From G963667675 sp963667675 (GTDB taxonomy: Bacteria > Chloroflexota > Dehalococcoidia > Lucifugimonadales > UBA3495), in contig OY763929.1 in NCBI GenBank assembly GCA_963667675.1, positions 1,364,001 to 1,428,000 on the forward strand: 64,000 nucleotides of DNA. Direction: 5' to 3'. Positions 16,156 through 24,263 of the stretch are shown here, piece after piece. The first letter of the stretch is position 1. Each line of letters begins with the position of its first letter. The notes under the pieces are model-generated. The model was not told the DNA's origin and did no database searches. It worked only from the letters and a program-made list of their open reading frames with translations. The position numbers and the translations under genes were made by a program.

Positions 16156-16173
16156 CCCTCGCCGGGATTGTAC

Positions 16174-17172
16174 CTACGCCTGGGTCAACTCCCGCACCGC
16201 CTCTTGGAAAGCCGGCACGACCTGCTGCCAGTCTCCCACCACTCCGTAGCGGGCCTCCTTGAAGATGTTGGCCTCGGCGTCCTTGTTGATGGCCACAATC
16301 ACCTTGGCCCCCGAGCATCCGGCCATGTGCTGGCTGGCGCCGGAGATGGCCACGGTGATGTACAGGTCAGGGGTGATTGACTTTCCGGTCAGCCCCACTT
16401 GATATGCGATGGGAATCCACCCGGAGTCCACCGCCGCACGGGACGCCCCCAAAGCGCCGCCCAATAGCTTGGCCAGTTCTTCCAAGCCCTCAAAGGGTTC
16501 TGGCCCGCCCAGGCCCCTGCCGCCGGAGACCACCACCCTGGCGTCTTCCAGCTTGACTCCCGTGGACTCTTCCTCGACCCGCTCCAAGATGCGGTTCTTG
16601 GCTTGCGAGGCGTCCAGGTCTACCGGGAACGAGACTACCTCGCCCTGCCGGGACGGGTCCGGCTCCCCGGGTTCGTACACCTTGGGCCTCACCGCCGCAA
16701 TCTGGGGGGTGTATTCGCAACTGACCACCGCCACCGCGTTGCCGCCGTACACCGGCCGGTTGGCCAGCAAACGTTTCGTGTCGGGGTCAACGGAGACTTC
16801 CAAGCAGTCCTGGGCCAGCCCCACGCCCAGGCGAAAGGCCAGCCGGGGGGCAAGCTCGCGGCCCTCCTCCGTCCGCCCAATCAACACTACGTTGGGCGAG
16901 GTCTCCCGGCACAGGGTCTCGATGGCGGCTAGGTACAGGTCCGCCTGGTAGTCGGCCAGCAGCGGGTTGGTCACCGCGTACACCCGGTCGGCGCCGCCTT
17001 GAATCGCCTGCCGGGCAGCCTGCTCCACGCTCTGGCCCAACACGCCGACGGACAACTCCTCGCCCAGGGCGTCGGCTACTCCTCGCCCCGCCTCCAGCAA
17101 TTCCTGGGCCGTGGTGTTGAGGTCTTCCCCTGCGGTTTGGGCTACCACCAATACGCCCGTTGCATCCGCCAT
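16174..17172 (-). CDS. etfA: Electron transfer flavoprotein subunit alpha
   Basis: A 332-residue ETF alpha chain. The C-terminal FAD-binding signature is clear: SGGRGLGGPEPFEGLEELA, GWIPIAYQVGLTGKSITP, and YITVAISGASQHMAGC. With EtfB it carries electrons from acyl-CoA or other dehydrogenases to the quinone pool. It lies 63 bases downstream of etfB. No ETF-quinone oxidoreductase or acyl-CoA dehydrogenase is adjacent, so the electron donor is encoded elsewhere. Confidence 0.95.
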   Translation of the reverse strand: MADATGVLVVAQTAGEDLNTTAQELLEAGRGVADALGEELSVGVLGQSVEQAARQAIQGGADRVYAVTNPLLADYQADLYLAAIETLCRETSPNVVLIGRTEEGRELAPRLAFRLGVGLAQDCLEVSVDPDTKRLLANRPVYGGNAVAVVSCEYTPQIAAVRPKVYEPGEPDPSRQGEVVSFPVDLDASQAKNRILERVEEESTGVKLEDARVVVSGGRGLGGPEPFEGLEELAKLLGGALGASRAAVDSGWIPIAYQVGLTGKSITPDLYITVAISGASQHMAGCSGAKVIVAINKDAEANIFKEARYGVVGDWQQVVPAFQEAVRELTQA

Positions 17173-17235
17173 CTGCTTTCCTCCGGAGAGTTGGGGTTGC
17201 GGCGCCGCTGGGCCGCAGTCTCCCTTGATTGCCCG

Positions 17236-18036
17236 TTAAATGAGCTTGGCTTCCCGTAGCTTGAACGCCAGTTGACGGCCGGCGTCGGCCGCGTCGTCGC
17301 CCTCGATGATTTCGCATTCCTGGATTCTCTGCGGTATGAACAACTCCCGCAACGACACCCGCGGCTGCAACTCCTCCAAGTCCAGGCCCAGGTCCGCCGC
17401 GGTCCACGTGGTAGGGTTCTTCCTGGTGGCAGCCATGATGCCCCGCAGCGTCGGGTACCGGGGCTGCCCCAGTTCGTTGCTCACGGTGACCAGCGCAGGC
17501 AGCGGGGCCTCGTTGACGGTGTACCCCGCTGGGGTGGTGCACTCGGCGACCACGGTCCCGTCCTTGACTTCCACCTTGCGGCACAGGGCGATGCAAGAGA
17601 CACCCAGGATTTCGGCCACCCCTAAGGGCACCTGGGCGTTGTCCCAGTCCGAGGCCTGCCGTCCGCAGATGACCAGGTCGAAGCCGTCGAGTTTGCGGAT
17701 GGCCGCCGCCAGCACCTGGGCCGTGAAGAAGCTGTCTATGGTGTTCTGGAAGGCGTCGTCCTGCAGCAGGACCAACTCGTCGGCGCCCATGGACAGGGGC
17801 TTCTTCATAACGTCCATGGCGAAGGACGTGCCGCTGGAGATGACCGTAACCGCCGCTTCCTGCGAGTCCTTGATTAGCAGGGCCGCCTCCACGGCGTTTT
17901 CGTCGAATCCGTTCACCACCGGAGCGATGCTGGGAGGCGTGACGACTTTTTTGGCGCCGGAATCCACCTGGAAGGCAGTGGCGGGCATCTCCGGGTCAAT
18001 CACCTGTTTAGCCAGGACTGCAATTTTCAATGGCAT
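17236..18036 (-). CDS. etfB: Electron transfer flavoprotein subunit beta
   Basis: A 266-residue ETF beta chain. It begins MPLKIAVLAKQVIDPEMP and shows NGFDENAVEAALLI, the GADELVLLQDD stretch and DLVICGRQASDWDNAQVP, where the AMP or second FAD binds. First gene of a two-gene operon with etfA, transcribed leftward from the promoter at 18070-18099. Confidence 0.95.
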   Translation of the reverse strand: MPLKIAVLAKQVIDPEMPATAFQVDSGAKKVVTPPSIAPVVNGFDENAVEAALLIKDSQEAAVTVISSGTSFAMDVMKKPLSMGADELVLLQDDAFQNTIDSFFTAQVLAAAIRKLDGFDLVICGRQASDWDNAQVPLGVAEILGVSCIALCRKVEVKDGTVVAECTTPAGYTVNEAPLPALVTVSNELGQPRYPTLRGIMAATRKNPTTWTAADLGLDLEELQPRVSLRELFIPQRIQECEIIEGDDAADAGRQLAFKLREAKLI

Positions 18037-18069
18037 CGCCGATTCTCCTCGCCCGCATTCCGTATGTGA

Positions 18070-18099
18070 AACATATCACTAAGGCCGACGCAGTGTCAA
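18070..18099 (-). promoter_or_regulatory. Promoter TTGACA-N18-TATGTT
   Basis: Minus strand TTGACA (18099-18094) and TATGTT (18075-18070), 18 bases apart, about 35 bases before the etfB start. Confidence 0.5.
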
Positions 18100-18276
18100 T
18101 TGAACAGGCCGCGCCCCGCCTGCCGTTTCGGCCATTGGCCTGCGCCGTCTCCTCGTGCCTACCCGGGCAATGGAAAGCCCGCTGCGTGATATAATCGATT
18201 GTACAATAATTGCCGGGCGGCGGCCTCCGCGGGTGCGCGGCGCAGAGCGAAACCCAGGCGTGGAGTCTCGAACAAT

Positions 18277-19125
18277 ATGAACACACTCAAGACCTTTTTC
18301 TTGTTGATACTCCTGAGCGGCATTCTTTTGGCCGTGGGGGGAGCCGTCGGAGGCACCACGGGCATCATCATCGCCCTCGTCTTCGCCCTGGCCCTAAACT
18401 TCTTCGCCTATTGGTCCAGCGACAAGATTGCCTTGAAAATGGCCCATGCTCACCCCGTCACCGAGCAGGAGGATCCTGAACTCTACAGCATCGTTGCCGA
18501 GCAAGCCTCGCTGGCCGGCCTTCCCATGCCCAAGGTTTACGAAATCCAGTCCGATTCCCCCAACGCCTTTGCCACCGGCCGCAATCCCCAGCACGCCACC
18601 GTGGCCGTCACCACCGGCATCCGGCGCATCCTCAACCGCCGGGAGTTGGGCGGCGTGCTGGCCCACGAGATGGCCCACGTGGGCAACCGAGACACATTGA
18701 TAATGGCCGTGGTCGCCACCATCGCCGGCGCCATCTCCATGCTGGCCTTCATGGCCCAGATATCCGCCATCTTCGGCGGCTTTGGCGGGGGCCGCGACCG
18801 CGGCGGCAACATAATCGGGCTGCTGGTCATCGCAATCGTGATGCCGCTGGCCGCTGCCCTGGTGCGAGCCGCCATATCCCGCACCAGGGAGTTTCAAGCC
18901 GATGCAACCGGCGCCCACACATCCGGCGACCCACTGGCTTTGGCCAGCGCCCTGGAAAAGCTGGAGATGGGCAACGAGGTCCGCCCCATGAAGGTGTCCG
19001 AAGGCGCATCCCACCTCTTTATCGTCAACCCTCTGAGGGGCCATTCCATGTCCAGCCTCTTCTCCACCCATCCGCCCATACAGGAGCGGGTGCGGCGGCT
19101 GAGGGACACCCGCCCCAACTTCTAG
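18277..19125 (+). CDS. htpX: HtpX-family membrane zinc protease
   Basis: A 282-residue M48 protease. Two N-terminal membrane helices (residues 4-45) precede the catalytic HEMAHVGNRD with the HExxH zinc site; two more helices follow, then the third ligand region SRTREFQADATGAHTSGDP and FSTHPP near the C-terminus. It degrades misfolded membrane proteins from the cytoplasmic face. The frame is open from 18199, but the ATG at 18277 gives the normal family beginning. A terminator-like hairpin lies just downstream. Confidence 0.93.
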   Translation: MNTLKTFFLLILLSGILLAVGGAVGGTTGIIIALVFALALNFFAYWSSDKIALKMAHAHPVTEQEDPELYSIVAEQASLAGLPMPKVYEIQSDSPNAFATGRNPQHATVAVTTGIRRILNRRELGGVLAHEMAHVGNRDTLIMAVVATIAGAISMLAFMAQISAIFGGFGGGRDRGGNIIGLLVIAIVMPLAAALVRAAISRTREFQADATGAHTSGDPLALASALEKLEMGNEVRPMKVSEGASHLFIVNPLRGHSMSSLFSTHPPIQERVRRLRDTRPNF

Positions 19126-19144
19126 ACCTTCTTGCCCTCCCATT

Positions 19145-19180
19145 GCTGGCCGGGAGTAGAGCTTCCGGCCAGCGGTTTCT
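19145..19180 (+). terminator. Terminator-like hairpin after htpX
   Basis: GCTGGCCGG (19145-19153) pairs with CCGGCCAGC (19165-19173), extended by GAG/CTT with one wobble pair to about 12 bp and a small loop. It is followed by GGTTTCT. The T-run is weak, so termination may be partial. Confidence 0.55.
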
Positions 19181-19246
19181 CCCACAGGGATACGGCAGCC
19201 AATCCCCTGGCCCGCAGCGTCACTGCTTCGGCGATTGCGGCCTTAC

Positions 19247-19274
19247 TTGTCGTTAATATTCATTACGCTATAAT
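19247..19274 (+). promoter_or_regulatory. Promoter TTGTCG-N16-TATAAT
   Basis: TTGTCG (19247-19252) and a perfect TATAAT (19269-19274), 16 bases apart. The transcript would begin near 19281, only about eight bases before the ATG at 19289, so the message would be almost leaderless. Confidence 0.5.
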
Positions 19275-19288
19275 TGCCGGGCTGCGAC

Positions 19289-20653
19289 ATGGCTTTTGTC
19301 TGGATAATTCTTAGGCCGCTGCTGACCCTCGTCCTGTGGGTCTTGTTCTTCGCGGCGTTTCTGTGGTGGGCCTTGCAGGACAACGTGGCGGACAAGCTCC
19401 TGAGCGCCGAGTTCTACACCGACACCATCTCGCAGGAGGACGCCTACAACCGCATATACGACGAGGTGCTGCTGGACGAGGAGGTGGAGGACACTACCCG
19501 GGACTTGCTGGGCGGCGTCCAGGTGGTGAGCCAAGAAGAGATTGCTGGCCTGTTGCGGGACATACTCCCTCCAGACTATCTCCAAGCCCAGGTCGAGGAT
19601 TCCATCCGACGAACCGTCGCTTATTTGAACGGCGACAGAGAAGAGATTGACCTCTACATTGACTTAGGTCCTCCACTGGACAAAGTCAAGCCCGTCATAT
19701 TCGGGTACATCGACCAGCGAATCGACAGCTTGGAAGAGCAGGACTTGGGCCGGTTGGAGTGCACCGAACAACAGGCCAACGACGTGGCCGACATTTACCG
19801 CGACCGATGGCAGCGGCTCTCCGAGGGCGAAGCGCCATCGAGCATACCCTCCCTGGCTTCATTCGAAGAATGGTGCCGCGAGACTATATTCGATCTAGCT
19901 TTCGATGACCTGCTGGCCCAAGAGGGCTTGGACAATCGGGCGAGGCAAGGCCTGCTGGCCCAACGGGGCAAACTGGAAGAGGACTTCAGGAAAGGCAAGG
20001 CGAAAGAAGTCTTGAAGTTAGCCGCCCAGCCCCTGGTCGCTCCGTTGATAGACGACGCCATCGCGGATATTCGCGATGAACTGGACTCTCAGGACCGGTT
20101 CGACCTGATTCGCAGCATCGCCGACTGGAACGACGACGTCGACGAGCAGGAAATCCGGGCTGACTTGGACTCGGCCCGGGACGCGATATCCGGCGGCCGG
20201 CAGTTTGCCAAGTGGGGCGCCATAGTCGTGTTGGTACTCACTTCCCTTCTCATGCTGGCCATCCACTTACCCAGCATCAAGTCCGGCCTGCGTTACCTGG
20301 GGTTGACCATCTTTTCCACCGGCCTCTTCTTCTTCATAGCCGGCAAAGTGGCGCAGGCCCAGATTCCGGGCCGGGTGCAGGACCTGGTGGAGAGTAGCGC
20401 AGACCAATTGACCGACGTGCCGGCGTCGGCCACCCAACTCTGGGAAGACCTTCTGGTCTCGTTCGGACAGCAGCTTGTCGGCGGTTTCGACGTTCCCGCT
20501 TTGACCCTGCTGATTATTGGCGCCGTGGTGTTCGTGGGTTCCTTCTTCTTCGACCGCCTGTGGTCGGCTCTGCGCTCCCTTTGGGACCGGCTCAACGACG
20601 ACCGTCGTCCTCCTGATCCTAATGCCCTCGACAGCGGCGAATCGCAACCTTAG
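19289..20653 (+). CDS. Membrane protein of unknown function
   Basis: A 454-residue protein with one N-terminal membrane helix (MAFVWIILRPLLTLVLWVLFF), a long charged extracytoplasmic-type domain of about 300 residues rich in Asp/Glu and Arg, and then three hydrophobic segments (around residues 305-323, 330-348 and 410-428). The last 25 residues are hydrophilic and Pro/Asp-rich. No family was recognised. The ATG at 19289 is preferred over a TTG at 19274 that lies inside the promoter -10. It converges with fmt, with 29 bases between them. Confidence 0.75.
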   Translation: MAFVWIILRPLLTLVLWVLFFAAFLWWALQDNVADKLLSAEFYTDTISQEDAYNRIYDEVLLDEEVEDTTRDLLGGVQVVSQEEIAGLLRDILPPDYLQAQVEDSIRRTVAYLNGDREEIDLYIDLGPPLDKVKPVIFGYIDQRIDSLEEQDLGRLECTEQQANDVADIYRDRWQRLSEGEAPSSIPSLASFEEWCRETIFDLAFDDLLAQEGLDNRARQGLLAQRGKLEEDFRKGKAKEVLKLAAQPLVAPLIDDAIADIRDELDSQDRFDLIRSIADWNDDVDEQEIRADLDSARDAISGGRQFAKWGAIVVLVLTSLLMLAIHLPSIKSGLRYLGLTIFSTGLFFFIAGKVAQAQIPGRVQDLVESSADQLTDVPASATQLWEDLLVSFGQQLVGGFDVPALTLLIIGAVVFVGSFFFDRLWSALRSLWDRLNDDRRPPDPNALDSGESQP

Positions 20654-20682
20654 CCACCTATTCAGAATTACCCCCGCCAGCA

Positions 20683-21639
20683 CTATAGCTGGGCCCCCAC
20701 AAACTGCGGGTATCCCCTGAGGAATTCCGCCGCCGACACCGCCCTGCGTCCCTCCAGTTGCAGCGACTTCAACCCCAATACCCCGTCGACCGCGCCCACT
20801 CCTATGGGCGTCTCGCCCTCGTCCAGTGCCACTACTACTCCCGGCGCCACCTCCTCCGCCGCGGTCGCCGGCAGCGGCTCGACCTCCAGGAGTTTTAACG
20901 TCTTGCCGTCCCAATTGGTGTACAGTCCCGGCCACGGGTCGAAGGCCCGGCAACGCCTCTCCAACTCCTGGGCCGGCGTCTTCCAGTCCGCCTCTCCGTC
21001 ACCCCGTTCCAGGCGGCGGGTTACGGTGGCCAGCGTTCCGTCCTGCGGCTTGGCTGTAATTTTCCCCGCCGCCCAGGGGCCTAACGTGTCCAGGAGCAAT
21101 TCCGCCCCGGATTGAAACAACGCCGCGGTCAGGTTTCCGGCCGTCTCCTTGCCCGAAAGAGGATGCTCCAATTGGGCGACGATGGGCCCCGTGTCCATTC
21201 CCTCGTCCAACAACATCAGGGTTACCCCCGTCACCGCTGCGCCATCCAGGATTGCCGCGGCTACCGGAGATGCTCCCCGGTACTTGGGCAGCAGCGAGGG
21301 ATGCAGGTTCAAGCATCCCAGGGACGGCGCGTTCAGCACGGCCGGCGGCAGCAACTGGCCGTAGGCTGCGACCACGATTACGTCGGGATTCAATCCCGCC
21401 AATTGCTCCTGAGCCGCCTCATTGCGCAGGCTGGGCGGCTGGAATACCGGCAGGGACAGCCCCAGGGCGCAGCCTTTCACCGCCGGCATCTCCACCGCCC
21501 GGCCCCTCCCTTTGGGGCGGTCAGGCCTGGTATACACGGCTGCGACTTCCGCCTCTTCCGACGCGGCCAGGGCCTGCAACACGGGGACCGCAAATGCCGG
21601 CGTTCCCATGAAAACAACGCGTGGTTTGCTCTTGAACAT
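20683..21639 (-). CDS. fmt: Methionyl-tRNA formyltransferase
   Basis: A 318-residue enzyme that formylates initiator Met-tRNA with 10-formyl-tetrahydrofolate. Motifs: VVFMGTPAFAVPVLQAL at the N-terminus, YGQLLPPAVL, the catalytic N-H-D set in LNLHPSLLPKYRGASPV and DEGMDTGP, and a C-terminal OB-fold domain. Length is typical. It is transcribed leftward, away from the rpsP region; a peptide deformylase gene, its frequent partner, is not seen. Confidence 0.95.
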   Translation of the reverse strand: MFKSKPRVVFMGTPAFAVPVLQALAASEEAEVAAVYTRPDRPKGRGRAVEMPAVKGCALGLSLPVFQPPSLRNEAAQEQLAGLNPDVIVVAAYGQLLPPAVLNAPSLGCLNLHPSLLPKYRGASPVAAAILDGAAVTGVTLMLLDEGMDTGPIVAQLEHPLSGKETAGNLTAALFQSGAELLLDTLGPWAAGKITAKPQDGTLATVTRRLERGDGEADWKTPAQELERRCRAFDPWPGLYTNWDGKTLKLLEVEPLPATAAEEVAPGVVVALDEGETPIGVGAVDGVLGLKSLQLEGRRAVSAAEFLRGYPQFVGAQL

Positions 21640-21678
21640 TAAGGTCTCTCAACGCCTCGCCACCGGCCCCAATTTACC

Positions 21679-21708
21679 TTGACAGTCACGATTCGCCATT
21701 GCTAGAAT
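21679..21708 (+). promoter_or_regulatory. Promoter TTGACA-N18-TAGAAT of the candidate RNA
   Basis: A perfect TTGACA (21679-21684) and TAGAAT (21703-21708) with an extended TGC before the -10. It points right into a 300-base region without a normal gene, which has a second independent promoter for rpsP further on. Confidence 0.7.
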
Positions 21709-21714
21709 GGGGCT

Positions 21715-22000
21715 ACCGTCAACCGCAGTTTGGACTAACGGGGTCTAGGCCTCGGGAGTTTGGATCTGGCGGGAGTGAGGCGGAATTTAGGAAGGAGGTG
21801 ATCGCGAATGGAAGATAGTTTAACACCCAGGGGCGATGGTAGGCATCTGTCTGGACACGACGAGGTGATCGTCTCCTAGCTGTCCCTTACATACGAGAAC
21901 CCGTTCGTCGGGCCCAGACCAATGTCTACCATCGCCCCTAGACCCGAGTGTCAAAGGGCGCTCCAATCGGCAGAGTGGCTGGGCCCGATGCTTTTGTTCA
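21715..22000 (+). ncRNA. Candidate structured non-coding RNA or leader between fmt and rpsP
   Basis: The region has its own promoter (21679-21708) and ends before the separate rpsP promoter (22014-22043). Its centre is a rod: 21829-21846 pairs with 21922-21939 in an 18-bp helix with one G-U pair; inside it 21849-21854 pairs with 21914-21919 and 21858-21863 with 21905-21910, separated by symmetric internal loops; outside it ACAC (21823-21826) pairs with GTGT (21948-21951). ATCGG/CCGAT (21966-21989) followed by GCTTTTGTTC may end it. Before the rod, AAGGAGGTGATC (21792-21803) is a perfect anti-SD complement, followed by a 23-codon frame (21808-21879) whose stop lies in the terminal loop. SRP, tmRNA and RNase P signatures are absent. 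Confidence 0.55.
21808..21879 (+). CDS. Possible 23-residue leader peptide
   Basis: ATG at 21808 follows the perfect ribosome site AAGGAGGTGATC by four bases. The peptide would be MEDSLTPRGDGRHLSGHDEV plus three residues, and ends at TAG in the loop of the long hairpin. A translating ribosome would open the left arm of the hairpin. Whether it is really translated cannot be told; the short spacing argues against efficient initiation. Confidence 0.3.
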   Translation: MEDSLTPRGDGRHLSGHDEVIVS

Positions 22001-22013
22001 GACGCCATTTCAA

Positions 22014-22043
22014 TTGACATCCGAGTCCCGCCCGGCTTAAAAT
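22014..22043 (+). promoter_or_regulatory. Promoter TTGACA-N18-TAAAAT of rpsP operon
   Basis: TTGACA (22014-22019) and TAAAAT (22038-22043), 18 bases apart, about 40 bases before the rpsP start. It makes rpsP-khpA-rimM independent of the promoter at 21679. Confidence 0.65.
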
Positions 22044-22084
22044 CCCTCATAGTTACACTTGGCGTATTGCGCCCCGGAGATTAG

Positions 22085-22519
22085 ATGCTGCGAATTCGAC
22101 TCAGAAGGGTCGGCAAGAAGAGGAGACCTTCCTACAGGATCGTCGTTGCTGAAGCCCGTTCCCCGAGGGACGGCGCTTACTTGGAATGGATTGGCAACTA
22201 CGACCCCATGACCGACCCTCCCACGACTTCCCTCAAGGTTGACCGGGCAGTCCAGTGGTTGAGCCAGGGCGCTCAGCCGTCCGACGCCGTAAGGCGCATT
22301 CTCGACAAGAACGGCATCAGCAAGAACGGCTCTGTCATCGAGGTCGCCGAGGCCCCGCCCGTTGAAGACGCACCGGTCGCCGAGGCTGAAGACGCCACGT
22401 CGGCCCAGGCAAGCGACGACGACGTAGCAGCGGCAGAAGTTGAGCCTGAGGCCGATGCCCCGGCTTCCGACGACGAAGCGCCCGCCGATGGGTCTTCCGA
22501 TGAAGGTTCCGCCGCATGA
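22085..22519 (+). CDS. rpsP: 30S ribosomal protein S16 with acidic C-terminal tail
   Basis: A 144-residue protein. The first 85 residues are a normal S16 (MLRIRLRRVGKKRRPSYRIV, GAYLEWIGNYDPM, GAQPSDAVRRIL). About 55 residues of Ala/Glu/Asp-rich low-complexity sequence follow, which is not part of the S16 fold. Similar acidic tails occur on S6 in this window. First gene of the rpsP-khpA-rimM operon; the stop overlaps the khpA start by four bases. Confidence 0.95.
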   Translation: MLRIRLRRVGKKRRPSYRIVVAEARSPRDGAYLEWIGNYDPMTDPPTTSLKVDRAVQWLSQGAQPSDAVRRILDKNGISKNGSVIEVAEAPPVEDAPVAEAEDATSAQASDDDVAAAEVEPEADAPASDDEAPADGSSDEGSAA

Positions 22520-22743
22520 AAGAGCTTATCGAGTACATCGCCCGCTCCCTGGTCAGCGATCCAGACGCGGTCAAAGTCACTGAAGTAGAGGAAGACGGCC
22601 GCATCGTCTTCCGCCTGGAAGTGGCCTCCGAGGACAAAGGCAAGGTCATCGGCCGCCAGGGTCGGGTGGCCCAGGCCATGAGAGTGCTCCTCAGGGTCGC
22701 CGCAGTGAAGCACGGCGCCCACGCCGTATTGGAGATCGTTTAA
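22516..22743 (+). CDS. khpA: KH-domain RNA-binding protein
   Basis: A 75-residue KhpA-type protein: one KH domain with VIGRQGRVAQAMRVLLRVAA, where the family has the GxxG loop as GRQG. It overlaps rpsP (ATGA), the normal genomic neighbour. It binds RNA, and in other bacteria it works with KhpB in cell-size and envelope control. Confidence 0.93.
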   Translation: MKELIEYIARSLVSDPDAVKVTEVEEDGRIVFRLEVASEDKGKVIGRQGRVAQAMRVLLRVAAVKHGAHAVLEIV

Positions 22744-22794
22744 CTCCTCTGCGCCGCCGCCCGTTCCACCCAAGCCTCGCTCCGGTAACGACGG

Positions 22795-23310
22795 GTGACT
22801 GAACCCCATGGGGGCCTCCCCGATGATGTCATTGTCGGCCGCGTCGCCTCTGCCCACGGCGTCTCCGGTGGCATCAGGGTCAACGTGCTGAGCGATGTTC
22901 CCCACCGGTTCGATCCGGGCCAGATCTTGCACGTCGGCGGCCGTTCTCACTCGATTACCCACTCCTCTCCCGCTCCCAACGGCCTGGTGATTCTCCAGCT
23001 CCAAGGCGTCGACTCCGTAGACGCCGCCAAAGGACTGGTAGGTCAACCCGTCACCGTCCCCCAATCCTCCGTTCCTCCTCCCCGGGAAGGAGAGTACTAC
23101 CACTTCCAGCTTTTGGGTCTGAGAGTGCTCACCGAAGAAGGCGAATGCCTTGGCCGACTCCGGGAAATTCTGGAGACGGGCAGCAACGACGTCTATGTCG
23201 TGTCCGGCGAATCGGGAGAGGTGCTGGTGCCCGCCTTGACCGACGTAATCCTGGAAGTGCGCCTGGACGAAGGTTGCATGGTCGTAAAGTTACTGGAAGG
23301 CCTGCGCTAA
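22795..23310 (+). CDS. rimM: 16S rRNA processing protein RimM
   Basis: A 171-residue RimM: the N-terminal domain has VGRVASAHGVSGGIRV and the C-terminal PRC-barrel has YYHFQLLGLRVLTEEGECLGRLREIL and VLVPALTDVIL. It assists maturation of the 30S head around S19. GTG start at 22795. The usual next genes trmD and rplS are missing here; yebC follows under its own promoter. Confidence 0.94.
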   Translation: MTEPHGGLPDDVIVGRVASAHGVSGGIRVNVLSDVPHRFDPGQILHVGGRSHSITHSSPAPNGLVILQLQGVDSVDAAKGLVGQPVTVPQSSVPPPREGEYYHFQLLGLRVLTEEGECLGRLREILETGSNDVYVVSGESGEVLVPALTDVILEVRLDEGCMVVKLLEGLR

Positions 23311-23316
23311 CCGCCT

Positions 23317-23345
23317 TTGACCGGGAATATGCCCGGTGCTAAAAT
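23317..23345 (+). promoter_or_regulatory. Promoter TTGACC-N17-TAAAAT of yebC
   Basis: TTGACC (23317-23322) and TAAAAT (23340-23345) are 17 bases apart, with TGC before the -10. The leader to yebC is about 120 bases and contains a hairpin: CAGGCG (23415-23420) with CGCCTG (23446-23451) and an inner CCCC/GGGG. Confidence 0.6.
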
Positions 23346-23473
23346 CGCCCGTAAGGGTTTTACATTGCTCCAATACCCATAAGCTCATGGTGGAGCCATT
23401 CTCCTTCCTCCCGTCAGGCGTCATGCCCCGTCGTCTTGGGGATATCGCCTGAAAGACTTAGACGGAGGCGCCC

Positions 23474-24238
23474 ATGTCCGGTCACTCCAAGTGGTCAACC
23501 ATCAAGCACCAGAAGGGCGCTGCCGACGCCAAGCGCGGCGCCCTGTTCACTAAGTTGAGCCGCGACATTGCGCTGGCCGTCCGCGACGGCGGCGGTCCAG
23601 ATCCGGACATGAACTTCCGCCTGCGCCTGGCCGTCGACAAAGCCAAGAGCAGCAACATGCCCCAGGACAACATTCTGCGGAGCATCAAGCGCGCCAGCGG
23701 TGGCGAGAGCGGCGAGGAAAACCTGGAAGAGGTAATCTACGAAGGGTACGGTCCCGGCGGCGGGGCCATCCTGCTCCAGGCCCTCACCACCAACCGCAAC
23801 CGGACCGCTGCCGATGTCCGCTCTACCTTCACCAGGGGCGGCGGCAACCTGGGCGAAAGCGGCTGCGTAGCCTGGAACTTCGATTCCCGGGGCCTCATTA
23901 CGGTCGAAGTTTCAGATCCCGACAAGGGGGAGGAGATCAGCCTGCTGGCCATTGACGCCGGCGCCGAGGACGTAAACTTCGAGGACGGGATGCTGGAGAT
24001 CTACACCGCCCCCGAACAACTCTTTGAAGTACGCCGGGAGTTGGAGTCCGCCGATGCCAAGCCCGAGACGGTGGAGATATCCATGGTTCCCAAGGCTACC
24101 GTGCTCCTTGGCGATAAAGAAGCAGAGCAGACCCTGAAGCTGCTGGACAACCTGGAAGACTTGGCCGACGTACAAAAGGCCTACACCAACGCCGACTTTC
24201 CTGCGGAAGTGCTCCAGCGGTACCAGGAGGAGTCCTAG
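23474..24238 (+). CDS. yebC: YebC/PmpR family protein
   Basis: A 254-residue member of the YebC/TACO1 family: it begins MSGHSKWSTIKHQKGAADAK, with GPGGGAILLQALTTNRNRT in the middle and normal length. Once called transcriptional regulators, family members also help ribosomes through difficult proline stretches. GGAGGC lies before the ATG. It heads a ruvC-ruvA group, a common arrangement. Confidence 0.95.
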   Translation: MSGHSKWSTIKHQKGAADAKRGALFTKLSRDIALAVRDGGGPDPDMNFRLRLAVDKAKSSNMPQDNILRSIKRASGGESGEENLEEVIYEGYGPGGGAILLQALTTNRNRTAADVRSTFTRGGGNLGESGCVAWNFDSRGLITVEVSDPDKGEEISLLAIDAGAEDVNFEDGMLEIYTAPEQLFEVRRELESADAKPETVEISMVPKATVLLGDKEAEQTLKLLDNLEDLADVQKAYTNADFPAEVLQRYQEES

Positions 24239-24263
24239 CCGGTGAGTGGAGGGGCGGAAGCCG

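Noticed and set aside
21715..22000. SRP RNA, tmRNA or RNase P RNA
   Set aside because: The SRP helix 8 core, tmRNA tRNA-like end and RNase P P4 core words are all missing.
21820..22050. 76-codon minus-strand frame over the candidate RNA
   Set aside because: It shares a peptide (RGDGRH) with the plus-strand short frame only because the DNA is an inverted repeat. No ribosome site is seen.
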